Source: Alistipes senegalensis
GTDB taxonomy: Bacteria; Bacteroidota; Bacteroidia; Bacteroidales; Rikenellaceae
Assembly (NCBI GenBank): GCA_023665825.1
Contig: JAMPDE010000002.1
Location: 342,557 to 406,319 of the forward strand
Reading direction: 5' to 3'
DNA length: 63,763 nt
Shown here: positions 11,138-20,602 of the stretch, piece by piece
How positions within the stretch are numbered: position 1 is the stretch's first letter
How the letters are laid out: each line of letters begins with the position of its first letter
The notes under the pieces: generated by a model
The model's input: the letters and a program-made list of their open reading frames with translations, nothing else
Told to the model about the DNA's origin: nothing
The model's database searches: none
Position numbers and translations under genes: made by a program

Positions 11138-11707
11138 ATGAAAGTGATTCCTACTGCCATCGAGGGCGTCGTCATTATCGAACCCGACTTGTTCGGGGAC
11201 GAACGGGGCTATTTTTTCGAGAGTTTTTCGGAACGGCGTTTCTGCGAGCAGGTTCGCTCCGTGCGTTTCGTGCAGGACAACGAATCCAAATCCTCGTACG
11301 GCGTTTTGCGCGGACTGCATTTCCAGAAACCGCCCCATGCCCAATCCAAATTGGTGCGCGTCATCGCGGGGCGGGTGCTCGATGTCGCGGTGGACATTCG
11401 TCGGGGTTCGCCGACCTTCGGACAGCACGTCGCCGTCGAACTGACGGGGGAGAACCACCGGCAGTTTTTCATTCCGCGCGGATTCGCGCACGGATTCTCG
11501 GTGCTGTCGGACGAAGCGATATTCCAATACAAGTGCGATAATTATTACGCCCCGCAGTCCGAAGGTTCCGTCGCTTGGAACGACCCCGATTTGGCGATCG
11601 ACTGGCGGATTCCGGCCGACAAGGTGCTGCTGTCAGAAAAAGACCGGCACCACCCGCGCCTGAACGAAGCCGAATGGTTGTTCGATTATAGCGAATCTCT
11701 ATATTGA
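11138..11707 (+). CDS. rfbC: dTDP-4-dehydrorhamnose 3,5-epimerase
   Basis: The 189-residue cupin-fold enzyme epimerises C3 and C5 of the 4-keto sugar in dTDP-L-rhamnose synthesis. The catalytic histidine is in RGLHFQKPP near residue 65, the DVAVDIRRGSPTFG strand follows, and the active-site tyrosine region is QYKCDNYYAP. The length matches the family. It is placed between rfbA and rfbD in one transcription unit with almost no spacing. Confidence 0.97.
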   Translation: MKVIPTAIEGVVIIEPDLFGDERGYFFESFSERRFCEQVRSVRFVQDNESKSSYGVLRGLHFQKPPHAQSKLVRVIAGRVLDVAVDIRRGSPTFGQHVAVELTGENHRQFFIPRGFAHGFSVLSDEAIFQYKCDNYYAPQSEGSVAWNDPDLAIDWRIPADKVLLSEKDRHHPRLNEAEWLFDYSESLY

Positions 11708-11709
11708 AT

Positions 11710-12582
11710 ATGAATATCTTGGTAACGGGCGCGAACGGGCAGCTCGGAAACGAAATGCGGCTCGTGGCGCGCGAAAGTTCCGACCGGTATATCTTCACCG
11801 ACGTCGTCGAACTCGATATTACCGATGCGGCGGCCGTCGAAAAGACGGTGGCGGAAAACGATATTCGCCTGATCGTCAACTGTGCCGCCTATACGAATGT
11901 CGACAAGGCCGAAGACGACCGCGAGCAGGCCGAACGGCTCAATGTCCGGGCGGTCGAAAACCTCGCTCGGGCGGTCAAGAAGCAGGACGGCTGGCTGTTC
12001 CACATCTCGACCGACTATGTGTTCGGCCGGGAACCGTACAATACGCCTTGTCGGGAAGAGCAGCAGGGAACGCCCACCGGCGTTTACGGCGAAACGAAAC
12101 TGCGCGGTGAGCAGGTGATTCGGGAAAGCGGCTGTCATCACGTCATCATCCGCACGGCATGGCTCTACTCCGAATTCGGCCGGAATTTTCTGAAAACAAT
12201 GCTCGAATTGACGGCGACCCGGCCGCAATTGCAGGTGGTTTTCGACCAGACCGGAACGCCGACCTACGCGCTCGACCTCGCCGAAACGATTTTCGATATC
12301 GTCGAACATCGCAAGTACGAAGGGCACGAGGGGATTTACCATTACTCGAACGAAGGGGTCTGCTCGTGGTACGATTTCACGAAGGCAATCGCAAAGTTCG
12401 CAGGGCACACGGAGTGCGACATCCGGCCTTGCCACTCCGACGAATTTCCCTCGAAAGTGCGGCGCCCGGCCTATTCCGTATTGGACAAGACGAAAATCAA
12501 GGAGACGTTCGGCATTCGGATTCCCTACTGGACCGATTCGCTCGAAAAGTGCCTCGAAAATCTGAAACGAAATGGATTATAA
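11710..12582 (+). CDS. rfbD: dTDP-4-dehydrorhamnose reductase
   Basis: This 290-residue extended short-chain dehydrogenase performs the last step, reducing the 4-keto group to give dTDP-L-rhamnose. The NAD(P)-binding TGANGQLGNE is at residue 7 and the catalytic YGETK (YxxxK) near residue 128, with a STDYVFG motif before it. I take the ATG at 11710, two bases after the rfbC stop; a TTG two codons earlier is also in frame. Its 3' end overlaps rfbB by 11 bases. Confidence 0.96.
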   Translation: MNILVTGANGQLGNEMRLVARESSDRYIFTDVVELDITDAAAVEKTVAENDIRLIVNCAAYTNVDKAEDDREQAERLNVRAVENLARAVKKQDGWLFHISTDYVFGREPYNTPCREEQQGTPTGVYGETKLRGEQVIRESGCHHVIIRTAWLYSEFGRNFLKTMLELTATRPQLQVVFDQTGTPTYALDLAETIFDIVEHRKYEGHEGIYHYSNEGVCSWYDFTKAIAKFAGHTECDIRPCHSDEFPSKVRRPAYSVLDKTKIKETFGIRIPYWTDSLEKCLENLKRNGL

Positions 12583-13714
12583 ACGCAATGTTTTAATCAC
12601 GGGCGGGGCCGGATTCATCGGCTCGCATGTCGTGCGGTTGTTCGTTCGTAAATATCCCGATTATCGGATCGTCAACCTCGACAAACTGACCTATGCCGGC
12701 AATCTGGCCAATCTGAAAGATGTCGAAGCGGAACCCAACTACACCTTTGTAAAAGCCGATATCTGCGATTTTCCAAAAATGCAGGAAATTCTCGCGCAGT
12801 ATCGGATTGACGGTATCATCCACCTCGCGGCCGAGAGCCATGTCGACCGCAGCATCAAAGATCCGTTCACTTTCGCGCGCACCAATGTCATGGGCACGCT
12901 GACGCTGTTGCAGGCGGCCAAACTCTACTGGGAAAGTCTGCCGGAACGCTATGAAGGCAAACGGTTCTACCATATTTCGACCGACGAAGTGTACGGTGCA
13001 TTGGAGCTGACTCACCCCGAAGGGGTCGAACCGCCGTTCACAACGACCGCTTCGTCGAGCGAGCATCATTCGGCCTACGGCAAGGAGTTTTTCTACGAAG
13101 ATACGAAGTACAATCCGCATTCGCCGTATAGTGCAAGCAAGGCGAGCAGCGACCACTTCGTGCGGGCGTTCCACGATACTTACGGTATGCCGACCATCGT
13201 CACGAATTGCTCGAACAATTACGGGCCTTATCAGTTTCCCGAGAAACTGATTCCGTTGTTCATCAACAATATCCGTCATCGCAAGCCGCTGCCCGTGTAC
13301 GGCAAAGGCGAGAACGTGCGCGACTGGCTTTACGTCGAGGACCATGCGCGGGCCATCGATCTGATTTTCCACAAGGGCAAGGTTGCCGAGACCTACAACA
13401 TCGGCGGATTCAACGAGTGGAAAAATATCGACCTCATCAAGGTGGTCATCAAGACCGTCGACCGGTTGTTGGGGAACCCGGAGGGCCATTCGCTCGACCT
13501 CATTACTTACGTCACCGACCGTGCCGGCCACGATTTGCGGTATGCTATCGATTCATCGAAATTGCAGCGGGAGCTCGGTTGGGAGCCGTCGTTGCAGTTC
13601 GAGGAGGGCATCGAAAAGACCGTAGCGTGGTATCTTGAAAATCAAGCATGGACAGACAACATCACCAGCGGCGAATACGAAAAGTATTACGAGGAGATGT
13701 ACGGAAACAGATAA
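12572..13714 (+). CDS. rfbB: dTDP-glucose 4,6-dehydratase
   Basis: This 380-residue enzyme makes dTDP-4-keto-6-deoxyglucose, the second step of the rhamnose pathway. The Rossmann motif TGGAGFIGSHV is at residues 9-19, STDEVYG near residue 133, and the catalytic YSASK near residue 187. It overlaps the end of rfbD, giving the order A-C-D-B. It is the last GC-rich gene before the AT-rich variable part of the cluster. Confidence 0.97.
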   Translation: MDYKRNVLITGGAGFIGSHVVRLFVRKYPDYRIVNLDKLTYAGNLANLKDVEAEPNYTFVKADICDFPKMQEILAQYRIDGIIHLAAESHVDRSIKDPFTFARTNVMGTLTLLQAAKLYWESLPERYEGKRFYHISTDEVYGALELTHPEGVEPPFTTTASSSEHHSAYGKEFFYEDTKYNPHSPYSASKASSDHFVRAFHDTYGMPTIVTNCSNNYGPYQFPEKLIPLFINNIRHRKPLPVYGKGENVRDWLYVEDHARAIDLIFHKGKVAETYNIGGFNEWKNIDLIKVVIKTVDRLLGNPEGHSLDLITYVTDRAGHDLRYAIDSSKLQRELGWEPSLQFEEGIEKTVAWYLENQAWTDNITSGEYEKYYEEMYGNR

Positions 13715-13724
13715 AACGTTTCGG

Positions 13725-15167
13725 ATGAGTTCGTTGAAGACCAATGTCCTGTTGAACCTGATCAATACGATTACCGGAATTATTTTTCCGGTAATCACTT
13801 TTCCTTATGCTGCCCGGATCCTTTTGCCGGATGGCATAGGTGCGGTCAATTTTCTCTCTTCGATCGTCAACTACCTTGTCTTGTTGACCGGATTGGGAAT
13901 TCCGATGTATGCGGTGCGCGAAGTGGCGAAGTATCGGGATGACGTGGTATTGAGGAATAAAATCACGGTGGAAATTACGCTGTTGAGTGTAATTCTTTGC
14001 GGTGCGGGATATGTAATGGTGTTTTTGTTGGCCCGATATGTTCCGCAAATACATGCACAGGCCGGATTGTTTTATATTCTGAGCCTGACTATCTTGTTTA
14101 CGAGCATCGGCGTGCAGTGGTTTTATCAGGCCATAGAGGATTTTCTGTTCATCACCGTCCGGGCTGTGGTCATTCGGACGCTTGCGGTTGTTTCGCTGTT
14201 TGTCTTTGTAAAGCGTAAGGAAGATTTGTTGATTTATGGGGCAGTCGTCGTCGGGTCGACGGTGGGCAATAATCTGATCAACTTCATACATCTGCGCAAA
14301 TACATCGAAGTTGCGAAAATCAAATGGCGGGAATTGCAGGTTGCACGACATCTGAAACCGGCGATACATATTTTTATTCTCAATCTGATCATCAGTATTT
14401 ATTTTCAGCTGAATGCGGTCATGTTGGGTTTCATGCAAAATGAAGAAGCGGTGGGCTTTTATACGGCAGGGTATAAGATATCCTATGTCGTGTTGTCGGT
14501 AATTACTTCGTTGGGTGTCGTGTTGCTGCCCCGATGCGCGAATTTGGTAAAAACCGGTAAAATGGCCGAATTTGCGGCTGTGGGGCAGAAGTCCTACCGG
14601 TTGGTCATTGCTACGGCGTTGCCTTGTACGATCGGCCTTTTGCTGCTGGCTGAGCCGATTACCGAGATTTTCTGTGGAACCGCTTTTCTGCCATCCGTTT
14701 CGGTGCTTTATTGGACTGCGCCGGTCATTGTTTTCAGCAGTATTACCAATGTGTTTGGCAACCAATTGCTGTATCCTCAAAATCAAGAGAACATTATTAT
14801 ATGGGGTGCGATTGGGGGTGCAATTATGAATGTCGGACTTAATTTGTTGCTTATTCCGAGATATTCCTATACGGGTGCTGCCATCGCTACGTTCTGGACG
14901 GAATTGGTGATATTGATCATGCAACTGTGGGCTGGCAGGAAATTCATACCGTTCCCGATTTTTCATCGGGATAATCTGAAATATGTTTGGGCTACCTTAA
15001 TAATGGTGATAGCGATTCTCTTAGTAACACGAAATATAGTGTCGCCCGTTTTTATGATTTTGGCGGCTGTCGGTGTCGGTATGCCGGTCTATGGATTGGC
15101 ACTGCTGTGGCAAAAGGATGATTTGCTTGATGAGATACTTATATATGTAAAATTGAAACGGAATTAA
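13725..15167 (+). CDS. wzx: Wzx-type repeat-unit flippase
   Basis: A 480-residue protein of the MOP/polysaccharide-transport family with about 12-14 hydrophobic helices. The N terminus NLINTITGIIFPVITFPYA is a family hallmark. It should flip the lipid-linked repeat unit across the inner membrane for Wzy polymerisation. I use the ATG at 13725, 10 bases after rfbB; the same frame is open further upstream into rfbB but starts inside that gene. Base composition falls from here onward compared with the rfb genes. Confidence 0.93.
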   Translation: MSSLKTNVLLNLINTITGIIFPVITFPYAARILLPDGIGAVNFLSSIVNYLVLLTGLGIPMYAVREVAKYRDDVVLRNKITVEITLLSVILCGAGYVMVFLLARYVPQIHAQAGLFYILSLTILFTSIGVQWFYQAIEDFLFITVRAVVIRTLAVVSLFVFVKRKEDLLIYGAVVVGSTVGNNLINFIHLRKYIEVAKIKWRELQVARHLKPAIHIFILNLIISIYFQLNAVMLGFMQNEEAVGFYTAGYKISYVVLSVITSLGVVLLPRCANLVKTGKMAEFAAVGQKSYRLVIATALPCTIGLLLLAEPITEIFCGTAFLPSVSVLYWTAPVIVFSSITNVFGNQLLYPQNQENIIIWGAIGGAIMNVGLNLLLIPRYSYTGAAIATFWTELVILIMQLWAGRKFIPFPIFHRDNLKYVWATLIMVIAILLVTRNIVSPVFMILAAVGVGMPVYGLALLWQKDDLLDEILIYVKLKRN

Positions 15168-15182
15168 ATTGAATAAGGATAG

Positions 15183-15419
15183 ATGTTTTTAGTTACAGTA
15201 CAAGGGATTTGACGCTTCAATTATCTTCGATTCATTTATGAAAAGACGCATAGCTCGGTATTTGAAATGATTGTGGTGGATAATACTTCTGCTGACGATT
15301 CGGTCGAATCCATCAAAAAGCAATTTTTGTATATGGATGTGTGGCAAACAATATATCCGAGTTTAACGTTGAACAATTTGTTTTATAAAAAGGTCTTCAA
15401 AATACAAAATAGATGTTGA
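15183..15419 (+). pseudogene. remnant of a family 2 glycosyltransferase
   Basis: Read from the ATG at 15183, the frame begins FLVTVQGI, meets an in-frame TGA at 15210-15212, and continues as a GT2-like N terminus: a YLRFIYEK segment, then FEMIVVDNTSADDSVESIKK, the classic strand-VDNxSxDxSV motif of GT-A transferases. It then degrades and stops at 15417-15419. About 78 codons remain of an expected 250-300, and the catalytic half is missing. The next gene overlaps its end. This is most likely a transferase lost by deletion plus a nonsense mutation. Confidence 0.75.
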
Positions 15420-16492
15420 TTTATTTTGTTATTTATACATACTTGTTATGTATGGGCTTGTTAGAGCTGTTAAGTAGAAGGAAAGGCCCTATTCATGCAT
15501 CTTTGTATGGCTTATTCGCTGTCTTTATTTTCTTTATGGCGGGCTTTCGAGGAATGGGGAATGATTATGACGGGTATCGGGAGATTTTTGAATCAATACG
15601 AAGTCTTCAAGCGTATGAATTATTTGATCCCAGCAAAGTATACGTCGAACCTATCTACGGTCTACTAAATATTGCAATGTCTGAATTGCCATATCAAGCT
15701 ATTTTAGTGGTCATGGCATTTCTGAATATTGTGATTCTATTTCCTTTTATTTATAAATATTCTCCATATCCGTTTGTTTCGCTTTTACTATTTGCTGGAA
15801 TGTTCATGTATTCAAACATGATGGGGTTGATACGGCAATCATTAGCTGTATCAATTTGTCTTTGGGCAATTGTTAATGTTGAAAAGAGGCGATTTTGGTG
15901 GTTGGTGGGTATTGCGACATTGATTCATTACTCGGCAATTATTGTCGTTGTCGTTAAATTGATAAAAAATAATTTCTTATCTTTAAAAAGATATATGTTA
16001 TTGGGTAGCGGTGCGATAGTTTCAAATTTGTTTTTTTATGGTATATTTATTACGATATCTGCATTGTTGCCAGCGGTAATTGCTTGGAAGTTGAGTATTT
16101 ATATATCAGAAGAGGCTGGTGACCATTTTGGATTGATGAATAGTGCCGTGCTATTAAGGCTTGTTACCTTTATATTAGCATACCGTTATCGGGATAAGAT
16201 TAAATCTTGTTTCCCTGAATATGGAGCATATTTTACGAATATCTATTTTATGGCTCTTCTTTTATATGTCGGATGCGGATTCCTCCCTCAAATGGCTTCT
16301 CGGGGTGCAGCATATTTTCATTTTTTTGAAATACTAGTCGTCCCCATGCTCATATATGTCGCTAATAAGGCCAATAGGTGCTGTATTTTTAGCTTCTATG
16401 CTTTATGTTCTTTTTGGCGTCATTACGAATTGGTGACAATGTACCAGGAAGCCTATGTTCCGTATAAAAATGTGTTATTAAGTTTTTTATGA
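15413..16492 (+). CDS. wzy: Wzy-like polysaccharide polymerase (EpsG/O-antigen polymerase type)
   Basis: The 359-residue protein has around ten hydrophobic helices and a large soluble loop, with the sequence GFRGMGNDYDGYREIFE near residues 44-60, typical of EpsG/Wzy-like polymerases (the GxxxDYxxY pattern). It is the only candidate polymerase in a cluster that has Wzx and Wzz, so by context it joins repeat units in the periplasm. The sequence is AT-rich like its neighbours. It overlaps the preceding GT2 remnant and the next gene by four bases. Confidence 0.82.
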   Translation: MLIYFVIYTYLLCMGLLELLSRRKGPIHASLYGLFAVFIFFMAGFRGMGNDYDGYREIFESIRSLQAYELFDPSKVYVEPIYGLLNIAMSELPYQAILVVMAFLNIVILFPFIYKYSPYPFVSLLLFAGMFMYSNMMGLIRQSLAVSICLWAIVNVEKRRFWWLVGIATLIHYSAIIVVVVKLIKNNFLSLKRYMLLGSGAIVSNLFFYGIFITISALLPAVIAWKLSIYISEEAGDHFGLMNSAVLLRLVTFILAYRYRDKIKSCFPEYGAYFTNIYFMALLLYVGCGFLPQMASRGAAYFHFFEILVVPMLIYVANKANRCCIFSFYALCSFWRHYELVTMYQEAYVPYKNVLLSFL

Positions 16493-17244
16493 TGGATATT
16501 CCTAAATTGATTCATTTTTGTTGGCTGAGCGGTGAGGCATATCCCGAAAAAATTGCTCGTTGTATCGAATCTTGGCATGAAAAGATGCCGGATTATGAAA
16601 TTATGTTATGGGATAGGGCTCGTTTCGACCGAGAGGTGAAAAATGAATTTGCCATACAAGCCGTAAATAAACGAAAATGGGCGTTTGCTGCGGATTACAT
16701 TAGACTTTTTGCCTTATATACGTATGGGGGAGTTTATTTGGATTCGGATGTTAAAGTTTACAAGCCTTTTGATGATTTTCTATCGAATGCTTTCTTTTCA
16801 GGTATAGAATATTTTAAGCCGACGAATTATGTAGCCATTGAGGCGGCTGTGATGGGAAGTATTCCTAACCATCCGTTTGTTGGCAAATGTTTGGAAGAGT
16901 ATGAATCATGTAAGTTCATAAAAGAAGACGGATCTTTGGATATGCTTCCGATAACCGTTCGCATGGCGGATATTGCTAAAATGGATTGGGGGTTCGAGTT
17001 TGTGGCCAAAGAACAACACTTGAAAGATAATATTGTTTTGTATCCGCCGGTTACTTTCACGAATCCGTCGGGCATCTTTTCTCAAAAAGAAACTTATGCA
17101 CTTCATCTTTGCAACGGAAGTTGGGTGGAAAACAAGCCTCGTAATCTTCTACGCGTCATTAATTTCGTTAAACGGTATTATAACAAACCATTTACTGCAC
17201 TTGTTAATTTACTAACTAAATTATTATCGCTGATTCGGAGATGA
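16489..17244 (+). CDS. glycosyltransferase with DXD sugar-binding motif (GT32-like)
   Basis: This 251-residue cytoplasmic transferase starts IPKLIHFCWLSGEAYPEK and contains FAADYIRLFALYTYGGVYLD followed by SDVKVYKP, which together form the Gly_transf_sug pattern with the DXD metal/sugar-nucleotide motif near residue 84. The family includes capsular transferases that add hexoses or HexNAc. The donor and acceptor cannot be deduced. The ATG at 16489 overlaps the wzy stop, implying translational coupling. No membrane segment is present. Confidence 0.88.
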   Translation: MMDIPKLIHFCWLSGEAYPEKIARCIESWHEKMPDYEIMLWDRARFDREVKNEFAIQAVNKRKWAFAADYIRLFALYTYGGVYLDSDVKVYKPFDDFLSNAFFSGIEYFKPTNYVAIEAAVMGSIPNHPFVGKCLEEYESCKFIKEDGSLDMLPITVRMADIAKMDWGFEFVAKEQHLKDNIVLYPPVTFTNPSGIFSQKETYALHLCNGSWVENKPRNLLRVINFVKRYYNKPFTALVNLLTKLLSLIRR

Positions 17245-17289
17245 CATTTCGTATTTCTGATCAATTGCCGATGTTCCGCTTTTGAGTGT

Positions 17290-18374
17290 ATGATGGAAAT
17301 GAGTCTGAATAAAGAATCATACGGTTCTCGTATGGTCGAGCTGGATCTATTGAAACTCGTTGCAATTTTTTTTGTGTTATGGGGGCATGTTTTGTTACTT
17401 CCATCCGACCATCCTTATGAAACGAATCCGATATATCTTTGGATATGCTCTTTCCACATGCCGCTTTTCATGTGTCTTTCGGGATTTTTCGCTTCAAACA
17501 TATTTGATAAATCATTTGGAAATCTGTTTAAGCAACGGTTTTCTCAATTACTTTTACCTTTTTTTGCTTGGGTCTTTTTAATTTATGGGATAAAAACAGT
17601 CTTTATTTTGATTTTGCGCGGCGAGAATTATCCGGATCTGGGTAGTGATTTGCTTTATTCCATTTGGTTCCTGAAAAGTGCATTCGTTTGTGCGATGCTC
17701 GGGTATTTAGGATTCAGCCATAAAAGAAATAAAATAGGATGGATATTGTTTTCGCTTGCTTGTAGTCAATTGGTGATTTACTGGGATGTGTTTATTATGT
17801 ATCCTTGTTTTGTGTTTGGGATTTTGATTCGCCGATATTTTTTCCGAATTTTGGAACATTGGAAGATTATTTTGTGTTTTGTTGGGACTGTTTTTCTGGT
17901 TGCATCTATCTACATTAGTGTGTGTAATCAGAGTGTATGGATGTTCAATCAGAATATAAAGAAAATGCTGATCAATGATGCGCTTGATCGCTCGAAATTT
18001 TGCAATTTGATGGGGGGGGGATTTTGAAATATTTATTATTGAGATATATGAGAATGTTTGTAGGTTTATTGGGCGCTTTAAGTTATATCCTTGTATTCTC
18101 TTCGGCCGCGGATAGAATTAAAAAAAGTACATTATGCAATATACTTGCAAAATATGGGCAACTTACTTTGGGGATTTACGTGGTTCAGACGTTATTGCTT
18201 GAAACAATGGGTCCTTATTTTTTTCGATTGTATGGTTTGGGTTATATTTTATATAATTTTGTCGTTGTACCTATTCTTGCCTTATGTTTTTTGAGTTTGA
18301 GTATATGTGTTGTAGTCTGTATCAGGCGAAATAAAATTTGTTCCTATTTGTTACTTGGCTTTAGATCGAAATAA
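17290..18374 (+). CDS. acyltransferase family 3, frame interrupted at a G9 tract (probable phase-OFF allele)
   Basis: The 5' frame (17290-18027) encodes 245 residues of an integral-membrane acyltransferase (Acyl_transf_3, OafA-like): LLKLVAIFFVLWGHVLLL with the conserved helix-1 histidine, then SFHMPLFMCLSGFFASN, then further helices. It stops just after a run of nine G (18012-18020). The 3' part continues in another frame from the tract to 18374 with the missing C-terminal helices. Adding one G, or removing two, restores a single frame of 361 residues, a normal size for this family. Such enzymes O-acetylate surface glycans. This looks like slipped-strand phase variation, but a true pseudogene or a homopolymer sequencing error cannot be excluded. 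The start is a tandem ATG ATG. Confidence 0.85.
18012..18020 (+). repeat. G9 homopolymer tract within the acyltransferase gene
   Basis: Nine G residues follow ATTTGAT. Translation in the upstream frame gives MGGGF-stop; with ten G it would read MGGGILKYLLLRYMRMF and stay open. The local sequence is otherwise AT-rich, which makes the run stand out. Confidence 0.9.
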
Positions 18375-18388
18375 GGCATTTCGTTTCC

Positions 18389-19480
18389 ATGAATATCGTT
18401 GTTTTGGCTACGGCGACTCGGGAGAGTGGAGCTTTGATGATATATAAGCAATTCCTTTCGTATCTTCCGCAATATGTATTTGTGCACCGTTGGTTTATTT
18501 TTGTTGATGCATCCATGCCTCAACCAAAAATGGATGGGGTGGAATATATTTATGACAATAATCATTCATGGAAACATCGTATTTGGTTCGATTGGATTGG
18601 GCTAAAACGATGGATAAAAAAACGAAAACTTACTATTGATTGTATTGTTTCATTGCAGAATATAGGTGCTTGTATTCCTGTACGTCAAATTATTTATTAT
18701 CATCAGGCTATTCCGTTTTTTCCAAATAAATGGAATTTCATAAAACGAAGCGAACGCCGGATGTGGCTTTATAAATATTTGTACCCGTATTTTGTGAAAC
18801 TTTCGTTATATCCGAATACTGACGTGGTTACTCAAATACCATTCATTAAACAACGATTTGTACAAAAATTCGGTGCGGATGAAACAAAGGTACATGTAAT
18901 GTTTCCTGATGTGGAAAAAATAGAAACAGCGTGTATATCGGAATATGATTTTCAAGACAAGTATATTCATTTCATATATCCGGCAACCGCATTTACCTAC
19001 AAAGAACATCGTACGATTATCGAAGCACTTGCATTGTTGCGGGAAAAGGATGCGCGGTTGTTTAGTATTATTAGGGTTCATTTTTCAATCGTAGAAGGTG
19101 AAAATGTAAAGTTGGATCAACTTGTCAAGCGACGAAAAGTAGAACGCCAAATCGTGTATGAAGGTAGAATAGAGCATAACAAATTGTTATCCATTTATAA
19201 ATCCGTTCATGGTTTGTTGTTCCCGAGCACTGTTGAAACAATGGGGCTGCCTTTGCTTGAGGCTGCAATTTTCGGATGCCCGATAGTGGCGAACAATCTT
19301 GAATATGCTCATGAAGTATTGGAGCGGTATGAAGGTGTTTGTTTTGTGCCGGCATCGGATTATATCGGTTGGAGCGAGGCAATTAGATCTCTTTGCATCA
19401 ATCGAGTTAATTATCGACCTGTCGGAACGAAAGCATCTTCCTGGCCATTGTTTTTTCAACTTATTTTGAATCAATCTTAA
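18389..19480 (+). CDS. family 4 glycosyltransferase
   Basis: The 363-residue protein has a GT-B fold. The C-terminal domain carries ETMGLPLLEAAIFGCPIVA near residues 286-304, the ExxxxGxPLxEA nucleotide-sugar signature of GT4 enzymes, preceded by YEGRIEHNKLLSIY. The N-terminal half is divergent, as is usual for acceptor-binding domains. It is expected to add one sugar of the repeat unit on the cytoplasmic side. This is among the most AT-rich parts of the window: the line 18601-18660 has 17 G or C in 60 bases. Confidence 0.87.
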   Translation: MNIVVLATATRESGALMIYKQFLSYLPQYVFVHRWFIFVDASMPQPKMDGVEYIYDNNHSWKHRIWFDWIGLKRWIKKRKLTIDCIVSLQNIGACIPVRQIIYYHQAIPFFPNKWNFIKRSERRMWLYKYLYPYFVKLSLYPNTDVVTQIPFIKQRFVQKFGADETKVHVMFPDVEKIETACISEYDFQDKYIHFIYPATAFTYKEHRTIIEALALLREKDARLFSIIRVHFSIVEGENVKLDQLVKRRKVERQIVYEGRIEHNKLLSIYKSVHGLLFPSTVETMGLPLLEAAIFGCPIVANNLEYAHEVLERYEGVCFVPASDYIGWSEAIRSLCINRVNYRPVGTKASSWPLFFQLILNQS

Positions 19481-19493
19481 CACAAATTATAAT

Positions 19494-20567
19494 ATGTCAG
19501 TTTTCAAAGACAAAGTCCTTTTAATTACCGGAGGCACGGGATCGTTCGGTAATGCTGTTTTACGCCGTTTCTTGGATAGTGATGTCAAAGAAATCCGTAT
19601 TTTTTCACGAGATGAAAAAAAACAGGATGATATGCGCCATGCTTTGCAAAATCCCAAAGTTAAATTTTATATCGGAAATGTCCGGAATCGGCAGTCGGTT
19701 GATATTGCGATGCGTGGAGTGGATTATGTGTTTTCTGCGGCAGCCCTTAAACAAGTCCCATCTTGCGAGTTTTTTCCGGTAGAGGCTGTGCAGACCAATG
19801 TTCTCGGAACGGAAAACGTATTGCTTTCGGCTATTGAGCATAAAGTCAAGAACGTTGTTGTCCTTTCGACCGACAAAGCAGCCTATCCGATCAATGCTAT
19901 GGGAATGAGTAAGGCTTTGATGGAAAAAGTGGCGATTGCTAAAGGTCGAGAATTAGGGGAATCTGCCGAAACTACTATTTGCTGTACTCGTTACGGAAAT
20001 GTTATGGCATCACGTGGATCGGTAATACCTTTATGGGTCGAACAAATACGAGACGGAAAGGCGATTACGATTACCGATCCGAATATGACGCGTTTCATGA
20101 TGACGCTTGATGATGCGGTAGATTTGGTGGTTTATGCATTCATGCATGGGAAAAATGGAGATCTTTTTGTTCAAAAAGCTCCGGCTGCAACACTCTCGAC
20201 ATTGGCACAAGCCCTGAAAGAAATTTATTCAAAGATAGATCCGAAATATGCGGAAACTGAGATAAAGCTAATCGGTACACGCCATGGTGAAAAGTTGTAT
20301 GAAACTTTGGTTACGCGGGAAGAAATGGCTCGAGCGATAGATATGGAAAAATACTATCGAATTCCTTGCGATACGCGTGATTTGAATTATGACAAATTTT
20401 TCACGAAAGGGAATGAAAAAGTCGATAAAATCGAAGATTATCATTCGCATAATACCCGGCGTTTGGATGTTGATGGAATGAAGGAGCTATTGATGAAATT
20501 GCGTTTTATTCAGGAAGATTTAGGGCTTGTTCCTCGCGCAAAGACTCGCGATATCCGTAGTGAATAA
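19494..20567 (+). CDS. UDP-N-acetylglucosamine 4,6-dehydratase/5-epimerase (CapE/WbjB type)
   Basis: This 357-residue extended SDR has TGGTGSFGNAVLRRF near residue 13, the AAALKQVPSCEFFP block, and STDKAAYPINAMGMSKALME. The usual catalytic YxxxK is replaced by MxxxK (MGMSK), a known trait of the CapE/FlaA1-like inverting dehydratases. The enzyme should turn UDP-GlcNAc into UDP-2-acetamido-2,6-dideoxy-L-arabino-4-hexulose, the branch point to L-FucNAc and L-QuiNAc. The next two genes supply a reductase and a 2-epimerase, so the three form one pathway. Confidence 0.9.
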   Translation: MSVFKDKVLLITGGTGSFGNAVLRRFLDSDVKEIRIFSRDEKKQDDMRHALQNPKVKFYIGNVRNRQSVDIAMRGVDYVFSAAALKQVPSCEFFPVEAVQTNVLGTENVLLSAIEHKVKNVVVLSTDKAAYPINAMGMSKALMEKVAIAKGRELGESAETTICCTRYGNVMASRGSVIPLWVEQIRDGKAITITDPNMTRFMMTLDDAVDLVVYAFMHGKNGDLFVQKAPAATLSTLAQALKEIYSKIDPKYAETEIKLIGTRHGEKLYETLVTREEMARAIDMEKYYRIPCDTRDLNYDKFFTKGNEKVDKIEDYHSHNTRRLDVDGMKELLMKLRFIQEDLGLVPRAKTRDIRSE

Positions 20568-20602
20568 TTTTTCTGTTTAATCGGAGACCGGTTCATTGTA
20601 TT

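Noticed and set aside
17366-17373. T8 run near the start of the acyltransferase as a second switch
   Set aside because: The frame is intact across it, and T runs of this length are ordinary in this AT-rich segment.
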